Below, piece after piece: positions 18,354 through 26,975 of a DNA stretch of 64,000 nt (position 1 is its first letter; the number at the start of each line of letters is the position of its first letter). The notes under the pieces are model-generated. The model was not told the origin of the DNA. It did not search any database and worked only from the letters and a program-made list of their open reading frames with translations. The translations under genes and the position numbers were made by a program. Source of the DNA: an uncultured Photobacterium sp. (GTDB lineage: Bacteria > Pseudomonadota > Gammaproteobacteria > Enterobacterales > Vibrionaceae); contig NZ_CANMZV010000025.1 of the NCBI RefSeq assembly GCF_947502415.1, positions 1-64,000 of the forward strand. Direction: 5' to 3'.

Positions 18354-19484
18354 TCAGTTCTTGAGAGACGATTTGATACGCTTAACAGTAGAACGGCTTT
18401 TAACCGTCACTTTAACGATCTCTGAGATTGAGAAATTTCCATTCAGAAGTAAATCAACGACATCCTGATGCTTTTGATGGAATTCAGATTGAGTTAGGAC
18501 CGTCCCTCTCGGCCGGCCAAATGTCGCACCTGATCGTAATCGACGGGCGATTCCTTCTTTGCTTGCAGCCTTACGTTTATCCTCGTATCGCCAGCGTCCG
18601 GAAGCGATAAAATTCTCTGCTTTATTAAAGGGGGGTGACTGTTTAGCCAGTTTAGTCAGATCTGACTTTAGTTTTCGTAAGACGGCAGGGGTAAGTTGTA
18701 GATACTCGGTATGGCTTGCGAGATCAAAACGGTGGCTGGCATATCGGTGCAGAGCATACTTCTCGACAAAACCCGCCATCGGCACAACACGAACGACCTG
18801 GGCAGATACTGACTGTGATAGTGCTTGCTCGACATCGCCTTGGGTTTCAGCCAAACGCTCCAAAACATCCCGGGATGTCCTTCCGATCTTGAAAATCTGT
18901 TGCCCACAAGAAGTGTTGAATTCAAATAAGTACAGACTCGCATTGAGAAGTCCTTGTTGCCGATTGAATTCAATCTCATACCAGGCGCGATGTTTCAAGC
19001 CATCAGAAACCTCATGCTGCAAAGTTTCCACTCTGCTTTGCAGCTGATTTCGCATCCATGCAGAAAATGCGGCCAAGGGCAGGGCGCCAACTACAATCTT
19101 GCCAGTCTCACTATATTCGTGATTCAGCGCGTAATGGTTATATTTAACAAGGCCGTGTTCAGCTAGCGATATAGTACGCTTACCCCTGTAGACCTGCGGA
19201 TATTTGCTATCCGGCCGGTAGTTTTCGCGTAGCAGCTCAACAAGCTCTAGCGGGTAGTCTAGATGAAAGTGGTGCCAACCTTGGATCTCAGGAACCTGGA
19301 TCATCGATTCATGACAAGTTTGACCATCGTGCCGGAAGTGATGCGCCATTTTCTGGCCTCGTACGGCTATGAGCGGGCAGCTGCAAAAAGGGCACTGTAG
19401 CTTAGTCTTACCTGATGGCACTGAGCTTATATGCTGTAGCTCTTCATTAACAATTTCACGCCCAAAAGCCAGATAAACACTCAT
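18354..19484 (-). CDS. CoiA-like zinc finger, GIY-YIG nuclease-like and helix-turn-helix protein
   Basis: 376 residues. N-terminus: CPFC at 31-34 with MAHHFRHDGQTC, like the zinc-binding front end of CoiA-type competence proteins. Middle: LYLFEF...QQIFKIGRTSRDVLERLAE (about 184-213) and VEKYALHRYASHRF (about 240-253) resemble the T5orf172/Mug113 branch of GIY-YIG nucleases. C-terminus: GRPRGT...NFSISEIVKVTVKSRSTVKRI (323-370), a recombinase-type helix-turn-helix. Such a fusion would couple DNA recognition to nicking. The Tn3 transposon ends 6 bp beyond its stop, and an IS1595-like element starts about 20 bp upstream of its ATG and probably separates it from its own promoter. Confidence 0.75.
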   Translation of the reverse strand: MSVYLAFGREIVNEELQHISSVPSGKTKLQCPFCSCPLIAVRGQKMAHHFRHDGQTCHESMIQVPEIQGWHHFHLDYPLELVELLRENYRPDSKYPQVYRGKRTISLAEHGLVKYNHYALNHEYSETGKIVVGALPLAAFSAWMRNQLQSRVETLQHEVSDGLKHRAWYEIEFNRQQGLLNASLYLFEFNTSCGQQIFKIGRTSRDVLERLAETQGDVEQALSQSVSAQVVRVVPMAGFVEKYALHRYASHRFDLASHTEYLQLTPAVLRKLKSDLTKLAKQSPPFNKAENFIASGRWRYEDKRKAASKEGIARRLRSGATFGRPRGTVLTQSEFHQKHQDVVDLLLNGNFSISEIVKVTVKSRSTVKRIKSSLKN

Positions 19485-19502
19485 GATTCAATACATACTT
19501 TT

Positions 19503-20521
19503 TTTTGATTACCACTGAGTCTCAGCCCCTATTAGCTACACTTAATTGATAGTGTGTTGAGAGGTGCTCGTAATGGCAAAGAATAAGGTGCAATTCCAAA
19601 AAGGCATTTCAATACATAAGTTTATATCTATGTACGGAACTGAAGAACAATGCCAACAACGATTATTTGCGATGCGATGGCCTAATGGATATCAATGTCC
19701 TCAGTGCAGCCACGATAAGTATTGCCAGTTAAAATCACGCCCTCTATATCAATGCAACCGTTGCCATCACCAAGCTTCGCTAACAGCTGGCACTTTGTTT
19801 TCGGCCTCAAAATTGCCATTAAAAATTTGGTTTTTAGCTATTTACCTTTTAACACAGGAGAAGAATGGTATTTCTGCATTGGAGCTATCACGTCAACTGG
19901 GTACTTCCTATAATGCGGCTTGGCGCATTAAGCACAAGCTCATGCAGGCGATGAAAGAATTTGACGATAAGACGCCTCTTGATGGTTACATTCAATTGGA
20001 TGATGTTTACTGGGGCGGCGTTAAACGCGGTACAAGAGGACGTGGCGCGAAAGGTAAGCGGCCTTTTGTTGCTGCCGTTTCTATGAATGAGAAGGGACAT
20101 CCAATAAAAATGCGCTTCAGTGCTGTTGAAGGCTTTAAAATCAAAGAACTAACAGCTTGGGCTAAGTCCCATTTACGGCCTAAATCGTTGGTGATTTCTG
20201 ATGGTTTACCTTGCTTTAAGGGCGTTGAGCAAGCAGATTCTTTTCATCACGCTATCGTCACTGGCGGAGGAGCATCAAGTGTGGAACTTCCGTACTTTCA
20301 GTGGGTTAATATCATGATCAGTAATGTAAAAAACTCAATGCATGGTACTTATCATGCTATTGGTAAAAAACATCTGCCTCGATACCTTGGTGAGTTTTGC
20401 TTTAAGTTCAATCGGCGATTTAATCTTGAAACACTGCTGGAACAATTGGTTTTCGCTAGTATTCAAGCGGCACCGATGCCCCAACGGTTACTTAAACTAG
20501 CTGAGGCTCGATGGTAATCAG
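19503..20521 (+). mobile_element. IS1595-family-like insertion sequence
   Basis: About 1.0 kb with one transposase gene. Inner ends match as inverted repeats, TGATTACCACTGAGTCTCAG against TGATTACCATCGAGCCTCAG. Both sides carry ATACTTTTTT (19495-19504 and 20522-20531), consistent with an 8 bp target duplication. The T-run makes the exact borders uncertain by 2-3 bp. Confidence 0.85.
19573..20517 (+). CDS. IS1595-family transposase (ISXO2-like)
   Basis: 314 residues from the ATG at 19573, which follows GAGGTG. N-terminal zinc ribbon (CPQCSHDKYCQL...YQCNRC), then a helix-turn-helix (LELSRQLGTSYNAAWRIKHKL) and the ISXO2-like DDN/DDE core: LDDVYWGG, LVISDGLPCFKG and WVN...NVKNSMHGTYH. Complete reading frame, probably active. 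Confidence 0.93.
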   Translation: MAKNKVQFQKGISIHKFISMYGTEEQCQQRLFAMRWPNGYQCPQCSHDKYCQLKSRPLYQCNRCHHQASLTAGTLFSASKLPLKIWFLAIYLLTQEKNGISALELSRQLGTSYNAAWRIKHKLMQAMKEFDDKTPLDGYIQLDDVYWGGVKRGTRGRGAKGKRPFVAAVSMNEKGHPIKMRFSAVEGFKIKELTAWAKSHLRPKSLVISDGLPCFKGVEQADSFHHAIVTGGGASSVELPYFQWVNIMISNVKNSMHGTYHAIGKKHLPRYLGEFCFKFNRRFNLETLLEQLVFASIQAAPMPQRLLKLAEARW

Positions 20522-20659
20522 ATACTTTTTTGAACCCACTAACCATCAGTATAAACAGACCTCAAATAGGGTTCAAATAAGTATGGTCACCAAACCCCAT
20601 ATACAGTGCCAATGAGTGCCAAAGGTGAAATTTATATGTTACAGCGCTCATATTGCTAG

Positions 20660-21673
20660 TTAACTTTGGTTCTGAAACGCTTTTTGAAAAGCATCTGCAA
20701 TACAAGAGTTACCACCCCGCTTTTGCTTCGTCTGAGCGATAGATTTGGCTTTTTGTGAAGGGCTTAAATAGTTTTCGCGCTGATATGCTTTTAGGTTTTT
20801 AAATGTGCATAGGTGATCGTTATAGTTAAATAAGTCAAAATCTATATCGAACCACTTTGAGCTTTGAGTCTCCTTTTGTGAAATATATACATTCAGCTTA
20901 TTAAGCAATAAATGATCTAATGCTTTTTGATAAACCATTTCACTTAAATCAAATATTGTGAAAATTTCTTTTCGACCTACTCTACCTTTCAAGAACGCAT
21001 AGTGACCGTCATGGTTGGGTAACTCAATTTCTATAGACTTCAGTTTCATTCCAGGTGTCTTTCGATGAATTACCTTACCTTTAACAACATGAGACTTTGA
21101 ACCATCATGTAATTCAAAGGAAATCCCCAAGTCATCAAGTCGCCCTTGAACTAAAAGACCTTTCACTGAGTGATAATTAACCCTCATTGTTCTCATTTTC
21201 ACTGAAGACAGCGAGAACTGTGCTGTAATATCGCCAGAATAGACAGTCACCTCAATTCCCTTTGGTAATCCGGTGCCAACGCTCACCTTTTTTACCTTTT
21301 GTATTTTGAAGGGCTGCCAATTTTCAAGTTTCCATCGAGGAACTTTTTGTAGTTCTCTTAGAGATTCCCTTTCCCCAGGTTTGAGCTTTTTCGGTTGTTC
21401 ATGAGAAGTACAAGGGTGCTTAAGCCAGGGAGGCCCTAGTTCTTCGAAATACACTCTCCCACCATTTGGGTGTTCATAGTAAAAAACAAATTGACCACAA
21501 ACTGGACAACGCACATTAGGAATAGTAAATGCTTCGAAAGTGCAATAATGCTTTTTGTCGAGGAGTCGGCTTGAATCGTACTTACGAAGAGACCTTACAG
21601 GCTGATAATCATAGGCTTCTGAAACATTTATCGGAATAACTTTCCCATTAATCGTACGAAAGATAGTGACCAT
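20660..21673 (-). CDS. Protein of unknown function with a zinc-knuckle-like segment
   Basis: 337 residues. The ATG at 21673 is preferred because GGA lies 7 bases before it; the frame continues to 21721. CPVCGQF near 59 with later His and Cys could bind one zinc. The rest is beta-rich and basic, ending in a Lys/Arg-rich tail (SPSQKAKSIAQTKQKRGG), which suggests nucleic-acid binding. It lies in a markedly AT-rich island between the IS1595-like element and the integrase. Family not recognised. Confidence 0.55.
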   Translation of the reverse strand: MVTIFRTINGKVIPINVSEAYDYQPVRSLRKYDSSRLLDKKHYCTFEAFTIPNVRCPVCGQFVFYYEHPNGGRVYFEELGPPWLKHPCTSHEQPKKLKPGERESLRELQKVPRWKLENWQPFKIQKVKKVSVGTGLPKGIEVTVYSGDITAQFSLSSVKMRTMRVNYHSVKGLLVQGRLDDLGISFELHDGSKSHVVKGKVIHRKTPGMKLKSIEIELPNHDGHYAFLKGRVGRKEIFTIFDLSEMVYQKALDHLLLNKLNVYISQKETQSSKWFDIDFDLFNYNDHLCTFKNLKAYQRENYLSPSQKAKSIAQTKQKRGGNSCIADAFQKAFQNQS

Positions 21674-22146
21674 ATAATTCCATTTAAGTAGTAACGAATA
21701 ACATAAACTACATAATGGCACTTCTTAAACATAAATAAACTTATCAAGATCGAATTATTTAAAACTCACAAAACAAATATAATCAAATAGGTTGCTTCAT
21801 ATTTCAGGGTTTGCCAAATATAACCTTTAAATTATGCAGCTCACAAGCATTAATTATTCACACGGTTTAAATAAAATGCCTAGCATTTGATTATTTTAAT
21901 TTCCAATCTTTCCCTTTAATTAATGCTATTTTTCATGCGCTTTATAACAGCATTCTAAAGAACTGAGCAATAAGAAATAGGTTTATTTTGAAAAGACGGT
22001 ATTTTTTAATTTTTAAATGAAGAAAATAATTGTTGACTTATATGAATCTAATTTATATCTTAATTAGCAAGCCGCCTATTTTGAAAGCATAGCTTTTATA
22101 ATTGCGGCTTTATTTCATTTAAACAACAATTATTGGAGACAACTAA
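21674..22146 (+). other. AT-rich divergent intergenic region
   Basis: 473 bases with no gene. A possible rightward promoter is TTGACT (22033) with TATCTT (22056) at 17 bp spacing. An inverted repeat AAGCCGC (22069-22075) / GCGGCTT (22104-22110) would form a hairpin in the leader of the next gene. Nothing else recognised. Confidence 0.45.
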
Positions 22147-22515
22147 ATGTTAAACAAAAAAGTTCCTATACCCGTTCTAATTTTAATTGTAGCAGCCACA
22201 ATATTATCTTTCATAATAAGTTTGTTTTTTATGGACTATAAGCATGGTGCTTTAGATGACATAAAGAAATATGGCTTATGTCTAGAAACTAAACAAACAC
22301 CATCCCAGATGGATAGTTGCGTGGAATTTATGACGCAGTCAGTACCTAAGGCCTTCGATAGTAATAAAGAAAATCCACTCTCTCATATTAAAGTAACGAA
22401 TGAACAATTCATTAAGTTGTACAACGACATTCAATTTGATCGAAAAATTAGAGGTTTTAAGCCTCTACCAAGCCTGGAAGAGCTGACTCATGGCAAACTA
22501 CATAGCCAAAGCTAA
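22147..22515 (+). CDS. Small membrane-anchored protein
   Basis: 122 residues, ribosome site TTGGAGAC. One N-terminal membrane segment (about 8-29), then a hydrophilic domain with two Cys (near 45 and 58) that would lie outside the cytoplasm. Followed directly by a terminator, so monocistronic. No family recognised. Confidence 0.6.
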   Translation: MLNKKVPIPVLILIVAATILSFIISLFFMDYKHGALDDIKKYGLCLETKQTPSQMDSCVEFMTQSVPKAFDSNKENPLSHIKVTNEQFIKLYNDIQFDRKIRGFKPLPSLEELTHGKLHSQS

Positions 22516-22522
22516 CCAATCT

Positions 22523-22549
22523 GCCTGGTGTCTCTGGCACCAGGCTTTT
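22523..22549 (+). terminator. Rho-independent terminator
   Basis: GCCTGGTG / CACCAGGC stem (22523-22530 and 22538-22545), then TTTT. It closes the small membrane protein gene. Confidence 0.85.
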
Positions 22550-22619
22550 CCTATTAACCACGCCCAATCACCCTCAAAAGAGCAAGAATTAAAAGTGTTA
22601 CAGCGTCACACGCTCACAT

Positions 22620-22649
22620 TTGCCACTGGTAATTATTATCTTATATAAT
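22620..22649 (+). promoter_or_regulatory. Likely promoter of the tyrosine recombinase gene
   Basis: TTGCCA and TATAAT at 18 bp spacing, about 40 bp before the integrase ATG. Confidence 0.55.
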
Positions 22650-22687
22650 ACCCGTTATAACAGATAAAACCGTATTTTCAGCGCTTT

Positions 22688-24133
22688 ATGTCAGATATTG
22701 ATAACGATTCTCATCTTCCTGCATTACTAAAATCAGGGACAGCAATCAGTCACCGCGTTAGTCGAATCCGTGACAATGTCACTAATCCGGCGCTTAGTTA
22801 CATCAACTCGCTGGCTGCGACAAATACCACAGGTGGCCGTGCCAATGCTCGGTTTATGCTCGAAAGATTCTGCCGGTTCCTGATCGGTAATTCGCTGGCC
22901 AAAATGGATTGGTTGTTATTGCTGACAAACCCAGAACTGACCGAACGCGCCATTGCGGGCTTCCTTCATTACAAAGCCCAGCAAAAAGCCTGCTATACTG
23001 GCGCCAAAGTTGACGCCGACCAACCCTATATCAATATGCACCTGACGCCGGTCATAGAGGGAATTTCTGCAGTAGCCCGGTCAGCTGTTGATGCCGGACA
23101 ACTGACTGAGTTGCAGCAAGAACTATGGCTTAGCCGCCTGTCAAAATCAGATCTGAGTGAAGTAGATCCACTGGAATATGGCTGGCTTTCGGAGTCAATT
23201 CCTTCTTTTATACCGTCAATCACCGACGATGAAATCAGCCTTACTGCCCACCAGGCCCTGGAAGGATTCAGTGCTTTTTGTATCACCTCTTGTATCCACC
23301 GCTTTGATTGGGATGGCCTGCTGACAGCGCCTGTTGTGAAAGCGACCATGAGTGAATACCTTGCTCAAGGTGTTGTTTTAAAAGGTGAAAAAGAGAGGGA
23401 TTACAGTCCTGCCACTGCAGATAATTTGTTTAGAATGCTCAGAGGAGTCGCCGAACACCATTGGCTGGCAGAGAACATCAGTGTCGAGCGCCTGCAGCGG
23501 ATTAAAGCGATCAAGCTCCCTCGGGGCTCCCGTAAATCATCGGGCCGGTATATCAGTTACCAAGAACTCGATAACATTTTAGACATTGCCAGCACCCACC
23601 TTAATCCACTTCGCGGAATTCGGGACCAGGCTATTTTTACTATGCTGTACGACTCCGGCCTGCGCCGCTCTGAAGCTGTCTCGTTGTCGCTGGCTAACAT
23701 CAACTGGGAAGAAAATTGTTTTACTATCATCGGTAAAGGTAACAAGGAACGTAACGTATATTTTGACCCGGAAGGTGAGATGATTGACAAGCTAAAGGCT
23801 TGGCTGTCGGTGCGAGACAGTATCGTATCTGAAGGGGCAAACCTGGCAAAAGAACCGGTTTTTTGTGGGATTTCGAAATCAAAAGTGCCGACTGGTAAAG
23901 CAATCAGTACTCAGACGATTAATGATATATGTAAGTGGGTGACGCAAAAGGGTTTTCATCGACAAATTTCCCCCCATGACTTCCGACATTCGCTGGCGAC
24001 CAACCTGCTTAGCCAGGGTTACGATTTGCTTTCGGTCAGTCAAGTGTTGGGCCACAGCTCCTTATCTACCACGCAGCGCTATGACCAGCGAGGCGAAGAG
24101 GCATTACGACAGACGATCGTGAAAAGAAATTAG
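22688..24133 (+). CDS. Tyrosine recombinase / integrase
   Basis: 481 residues. Site-specific recombinase of the lambda-Int/XerC type. The C-terminal catalytic set is complete: Arg in GLRRSEAV, Lys in IIGKGNKER, HDFRH, GHSS and the Tyr nucleophile in TTQRYD. The N-terminal 270 residues form a core-binding/SAM-like region. No xis is recognised beside it. The gene end abuts a terminator and a 3' gene fragment, which may mark its attachment site. Confidence 0.93.
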   Translation: MSDIDNDSHLPALLKSGTAISHRVSRIRDNVTNPALSYINSLAATNTTGGRANARFMLERFCRFLIGNSLAKMDWLLLLTNPELTERAIAGFLHYKAQQKACYTGAKVDADQPYINMHLTPVIEGISAVARSAVDAGQLTELQQELWLSRLSKSDLSEVDPLEYGWLSESIPSFIPSITDDEISLTAHQALEGFSAFCITSCIHRFDWDGLLTAPVVKATMSEYLAQGVVLKGEKERDYSPATADNLFRMLRGVAEHHWLAENISVERLQRIKAIKLPRGSRKSSGRYISYQELDNILDIASTHLNPLRGIRDQAIFTMLYDSGLRRSEAVSLSLANINWEENCFTIIGKGNKERNVYFDPEGEMIDKLKAWLSVRDSIVSEGANLAKEPVFCGISKSKVPTGKAISTQTINDICKWVTQKGFHRQISPHDFRHSLATNLLSQGYDLLSVSQVLGHSSLSTTQRYDQRGEEALRQTIVKRN

Positions 24134-24160
24134 CAAAAAAAAACCTGCCAGCGGCAGGTT
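24132..24160 (-). terminator. Strong terminator (best for leftward transcription)
   Basis: Stem AACCTGCC / GGCAGGTT (24142-24149 and 24153-24160). On the minus strand it is followed by a run of nine U. It fits the truncated minus-strand gene at 24183-24284, and its base overlaps the integrase end. Confidence 0.85.
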
Positions 24161-24182
24161 TAATAATTTCAGTTAGCAGTTA

Positions 24183-24284
24183 TTACATAATGCTGCTTTC
24201 GTGGTGGAAACGACGTTCAACAGCAGCAATTTCACGCTGTGTTTTTTTGTTCGTCGTATCCCAGTAAGATTTAATGATTGTGTT
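24183..24284 (-). pseudogene. 3' end of a truncated gene, possible attachment-site remnant
   Basis: On the minus strand about 33 codons read ...KSYWDTTNKKTQREIAAVE and RRFHHESSIM before TAA, followed by a strong terminator in the right orientation. An upstream in-frame stop at 24285 shows the 5' part is absent. The regular helical composition looks like a genuine protein C-terminus, but I cannot name the gene. A 3' gene end with terminator directly beside an integrase gene is a common form of att site. Confidence 0.5.
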
Positions 24285-24473
24285 TTATTGTCTTGTATAT
24301 TTATAAAAAATGAACACATCTAAACCCTAATTCATATATTGAATAGGGTAATTACACGCTGATTAGCAGTTATTTAGTATGAATAGTTAATTAATTATTT
24401 AGTTGGCATATTTAAAGTTATAGTGCATTACAGCACAAAAATAATGCCGACCTATGGCCGGCATATTACATAT

Positions 24474-26102
24474 CTAGGCAGCTACAGCTCCTATCACTCT
24501 ATACTCATCAATAACCTGAGAAATTGGCATATAACTGACATCATCAACGTTATCTTTATCATGCAACATGATAACGCCATTACCGTTGGTCTGTTCCTGT
24601 TCGTCGTGAAGTACCAGCAACTGGTATCGTTCATCCACCAGTCGCACCTCACCGGTTTCAGGCTGATAAACTGCCAGCGCAGGTTCAACATCATCACCAC
24701 CTATCCAATCTGGAGCGGGATGTTTCACTGCAGATACTGTTACTGTCTGTAAATCACAGCACGCTAACAGCGCTTCACCCATAGACTTCCCAACAGCCTT
24801 AAAAACCGGATAGCAAACACCTTGACCAAGAATCTGATGTGCAACGGTGTCGCTCAGATTCTTAACAAGATAACCTGGCACACCTTTAACGGCACAGTGC
24901 TCCTTCACGGTCAGCAGCCGGCTCAACGAAGGATCTGTCGGATGAACAATAAAGGGCTCAGTGCTGCGAGCTTTCATATAGTCGCGTCCGATTGTACCGC
25001 AATGACCTTCAGAACCTTTTAGAAGCTGACGGGCAAATCCCTTACCAGCCGCCTTATCCTTAATGGCTTTGTCTGCCAAATAATCATACGTTTTCCAACG
25101 AGGATCATTATCCGGGATGGACTCCAAGATATCGGATAGCTGTGGTTCTTTCTGGCGTAAAGGTAGAATATTGTCCATATCCATAGAACCAGCCAGGCCT
25201 TTAGATACAGCAACCATTGCCATTCGCTCCCTTCTCTCAAGGCACCCATAGTCGTTGCCATTAAGTACCCGGTCCTGAATAACATACCCAAGTTGATTCA
25301 ATACTGACTGAATTACGGCGTAACTAGAAGTATTACGGTAATCGGGGACGTTTTCTACTACGATCACAGCAGCATTTGTTGCTTTCATAAACTGTAGAAA
25401 ATTGAAGAACATAGCACCTGCAGCAGTATGCTCCTCGGCGAACTTCAATTTGTTCTTGGCTTTCCCTGAACGGCTTGCTCCAGTACAGGGAATTCCGGCC
25501 ACGGCGATCTCAACATACGGCGTCTTATCGCCGACATAGACCTGCTCGATCGGACTGTTAATCAATACCGAATCTTCAGTAAAGATCTTGCTATTGTAAT
25601 AGGCACTATCAAGGTACTTTTGCTCTGTTTCGATAGCCACAGAACAATAAGAGGATACCCCAGATAATGCCAGGCCATCGTGAACAGCCGTATCAAGAAC
25701 AGCACCGCCGGTAAAAAGTGACATTACGGAAAGGGCTTCACCCTTCTGTAACTTCTCCTTGAGGCGCCGTTCCCGCTCGATGCGTCTGCATTCCTGCTCG
25801 TGGGCTGTGACAACCAATTCATGTCCACGAATTGCGACCCTGAGCGTTTCTACACCAGCAAAGATGTCGGCGAGCTCGTCAAAGCGAAGTTCGATCAGTG
25901 GCTTGGTCCGATTGTTCATTGAACGCTTGGACACCCGAAAGCTACCATTTTCAGTGATCTTTACACGAACATCGCTATCACTGAAGATGACTTCATAAGC
26001 CATACCTGGCTCAATACCTTCTTTCGACAAGCATCCGCCTTCGAGCCAAACACGCCTTTTACCGCGGTTCTCACCAAGCTTTGTATTAATTAATGTAGCC
26101 AT
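24474..26102 (-). CDS. C5-cytosine DNA methyltransferase (orphan)
   Basis: 542 residues from the ATG at 26102, preceded by AATTGGAGAAACC. Transfers a methyl group from SAM to cytosine C5 in a specific DNA sequence. Motif I SLFTGGAVLD (128-137), motif IV GIPC with catalytic Cys206, motif VI VVENV (248-252), motif VIII LERRERMAMVAVS (288-300) and motif X ILGQGVCYPV are all visible. The first 120 residues are an added domain, partly SymE/AbrB-like in look. No endonuclease gene is adjacent, so the likely role is protection against host restriction. Confidence 0.9.
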   Translation of the reverse strand: MATLINTKLGENRGKRRVWLEGGCLSKEGIEPGMAYEVIFSDSDVRVKITENGSFRVSKRSMNNRTKPLIELRFDELADIFAGVETLRVAIRGHELVVTAHEQECRRIERERRLKEKLQKGEALSVMSLFTGGAVLDTAVHDGLALSGVSSYCSVAIETEQKYLDSAYYNSKIFTEDSVLINSPIEQVYVGDKTPYVEIAVAGIPCTGASRSGKAKNKLKFAEEHTAAGAMFFNFLQFMKATNAAVIVVENVPDYRNTSSYAVIQSVLNQLGYVIQDRVLNGNDYGCLERRERMAMVAVSKGLAGSMDMDNILPLRQKEPQLSDILESIPDNDPRWKTYDYLADKAIKDKAAGKGFARQLLKGSEGHCGTIGRDYMKARSTEPFIVHPTDPSLSRLLTVKEHCAVKGVPGYLVKNLSDTVAHQILGQGVCYPVFKAVGKSMGEALLACCDLQTVTVSAVKHPAPDWIGGDDVEPALAVYQPETGEVRLVDERYQLLVLHDEQEQTNGNGVIMLHDKDNVDDVSYMPISQVIDEYRVIGAVAA

Positions 26103-26181
26103 AAGGTTTCTCCAATTAGGTTGGAGAAACAACATTCCCCAGGAGGGAAATGTCATTTCCCCCGGGGGTAAAATAATTAAA

Positions 26182-26439
26182 TTAGCTGTTGAGCGAGGCA
26201 ATAACTTCCTGTGCTTCGCCAATGACATTTTGACAGGCTAACTTGTATGCCTTATCAATGTCGTTCACCGACTCACAGTAATATTCTGCCAATAACACAC
26301 CACATTTGTGTGCACTGACCATCAATGTTTGCCCACCACTTTCCGCAATGAGTTTCGCTTTTAGCAGTAAGCCGTTTGTGTTTGTTTCGATCATCTGCTC
26401 TGACTTACTCATTAGCTTTTCGGCTATTGATACACTCAT
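26182..26439 (-). CDS. Small protein of unknown function
   Basis: 85 residues with ribosome site GAGGAGGGAAAT. Helical and soluble, containing AEKLMSKSEQMIE and a Cys/Tyr-rich stretch. It lies between the methyltransferase and the 129-residue gene in one leftward operon; the spacer to the methyltransferase holds the hairpin GGGAAATG/CATTTCCC. Confidence 0.6.
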   Translation of the reverse strand: MSVSIAEKLMSKSEQMIETNTNGLLLKAKLIAESGGQTLMVSAHKCGVLLAEYYCESVNDIDKAYKLACQNVIGEAQEVIASLNS

Positions 26440-26449
26440 ATTTCCCTCC

Positions 26450-26839
26450 TCAGTGCCAGGCTGCTTTCAGTATATTGACGACTTCCTTGCAGCTGATTGA
26501 GGACTTTCCAAGCCTGCCTAAAATTACTGCGGCATCAATCCAATAGCCGGTATGGGGGCATCGCGCTCGGATTTTGTCTGCTTCAACAGCATCAATCACA
26601 AAATCATCAGGCACCGTCTCCCATAGGTTATGGTTGGTACTGACAGAGCGGTAAAACTTTGGAGATTTAAGGTCATATATATTTTTCGTATGGCCTTCGT
26701 CCATGGTTGGTGCGTCAATCAAAGATAATTCATGCTCAGGTAGGCTCATACAAAAAGCTACCGAGGTCGCAATTGTCTTAACATCTTCACCAAACATTTG
26801 CCTAATAGATGTAGGCAGGTTGCTGTCTATAACGATCAT
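26450..26839 (-). CDS. Protein of unknown function
   Basis: 129 residues. Leader reads CTGGAGAAATCATT before the ATG, the shared leader motif of this element. Mixed alpha/beta composition, with no recognised motif. First gene downstream of structured element copy A, so it probably heads the operon ending in the methyltransferase. Confidence 0.65.
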   Translation of the reverse strand: MIVIDSNLPTSIRQMFGEDVKTIATSVAFCMSLPEHELSLIDAPTMDEGHTKNIYDLKSPKFYRSVSTNHNLWETVPDDFVIDAVEADKIRARCPHTGYWIDAAVILGRLGKSSISCKEVVNILKAAWH

Positions 26840-26882
26840 AATGATTTCTCCAGATTAGTTGGGGTATAAAAGGTGGGATAAT

Positions 26883-26975
26883 TGAGAATATGCTTCTCAG
26901 GGCGAACGCTTTTAAGGCGGCTGCAATTAACTGTGCAACGGCAGGGGCCGATTACCATCGATGTGAATTTGATGG
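26883..26975 (-). ncRNA. Four-hairpin structured leader element, copy A (divergent)
   Basis: Plus-strand reading: hairpins TGAGAA/TTCTCA, CGCTT/AGGCG, TGCA/TGCA with loop ATTAACTG, and CCATC/GATGG, joined by GGGCGAA and GGCAGGG linkers. It lies 44 bp upstream of the 26839 start. Same order, linkers and A-N4-CTG loop as the other copies, with different stem sequences. Confidence 0.65.
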
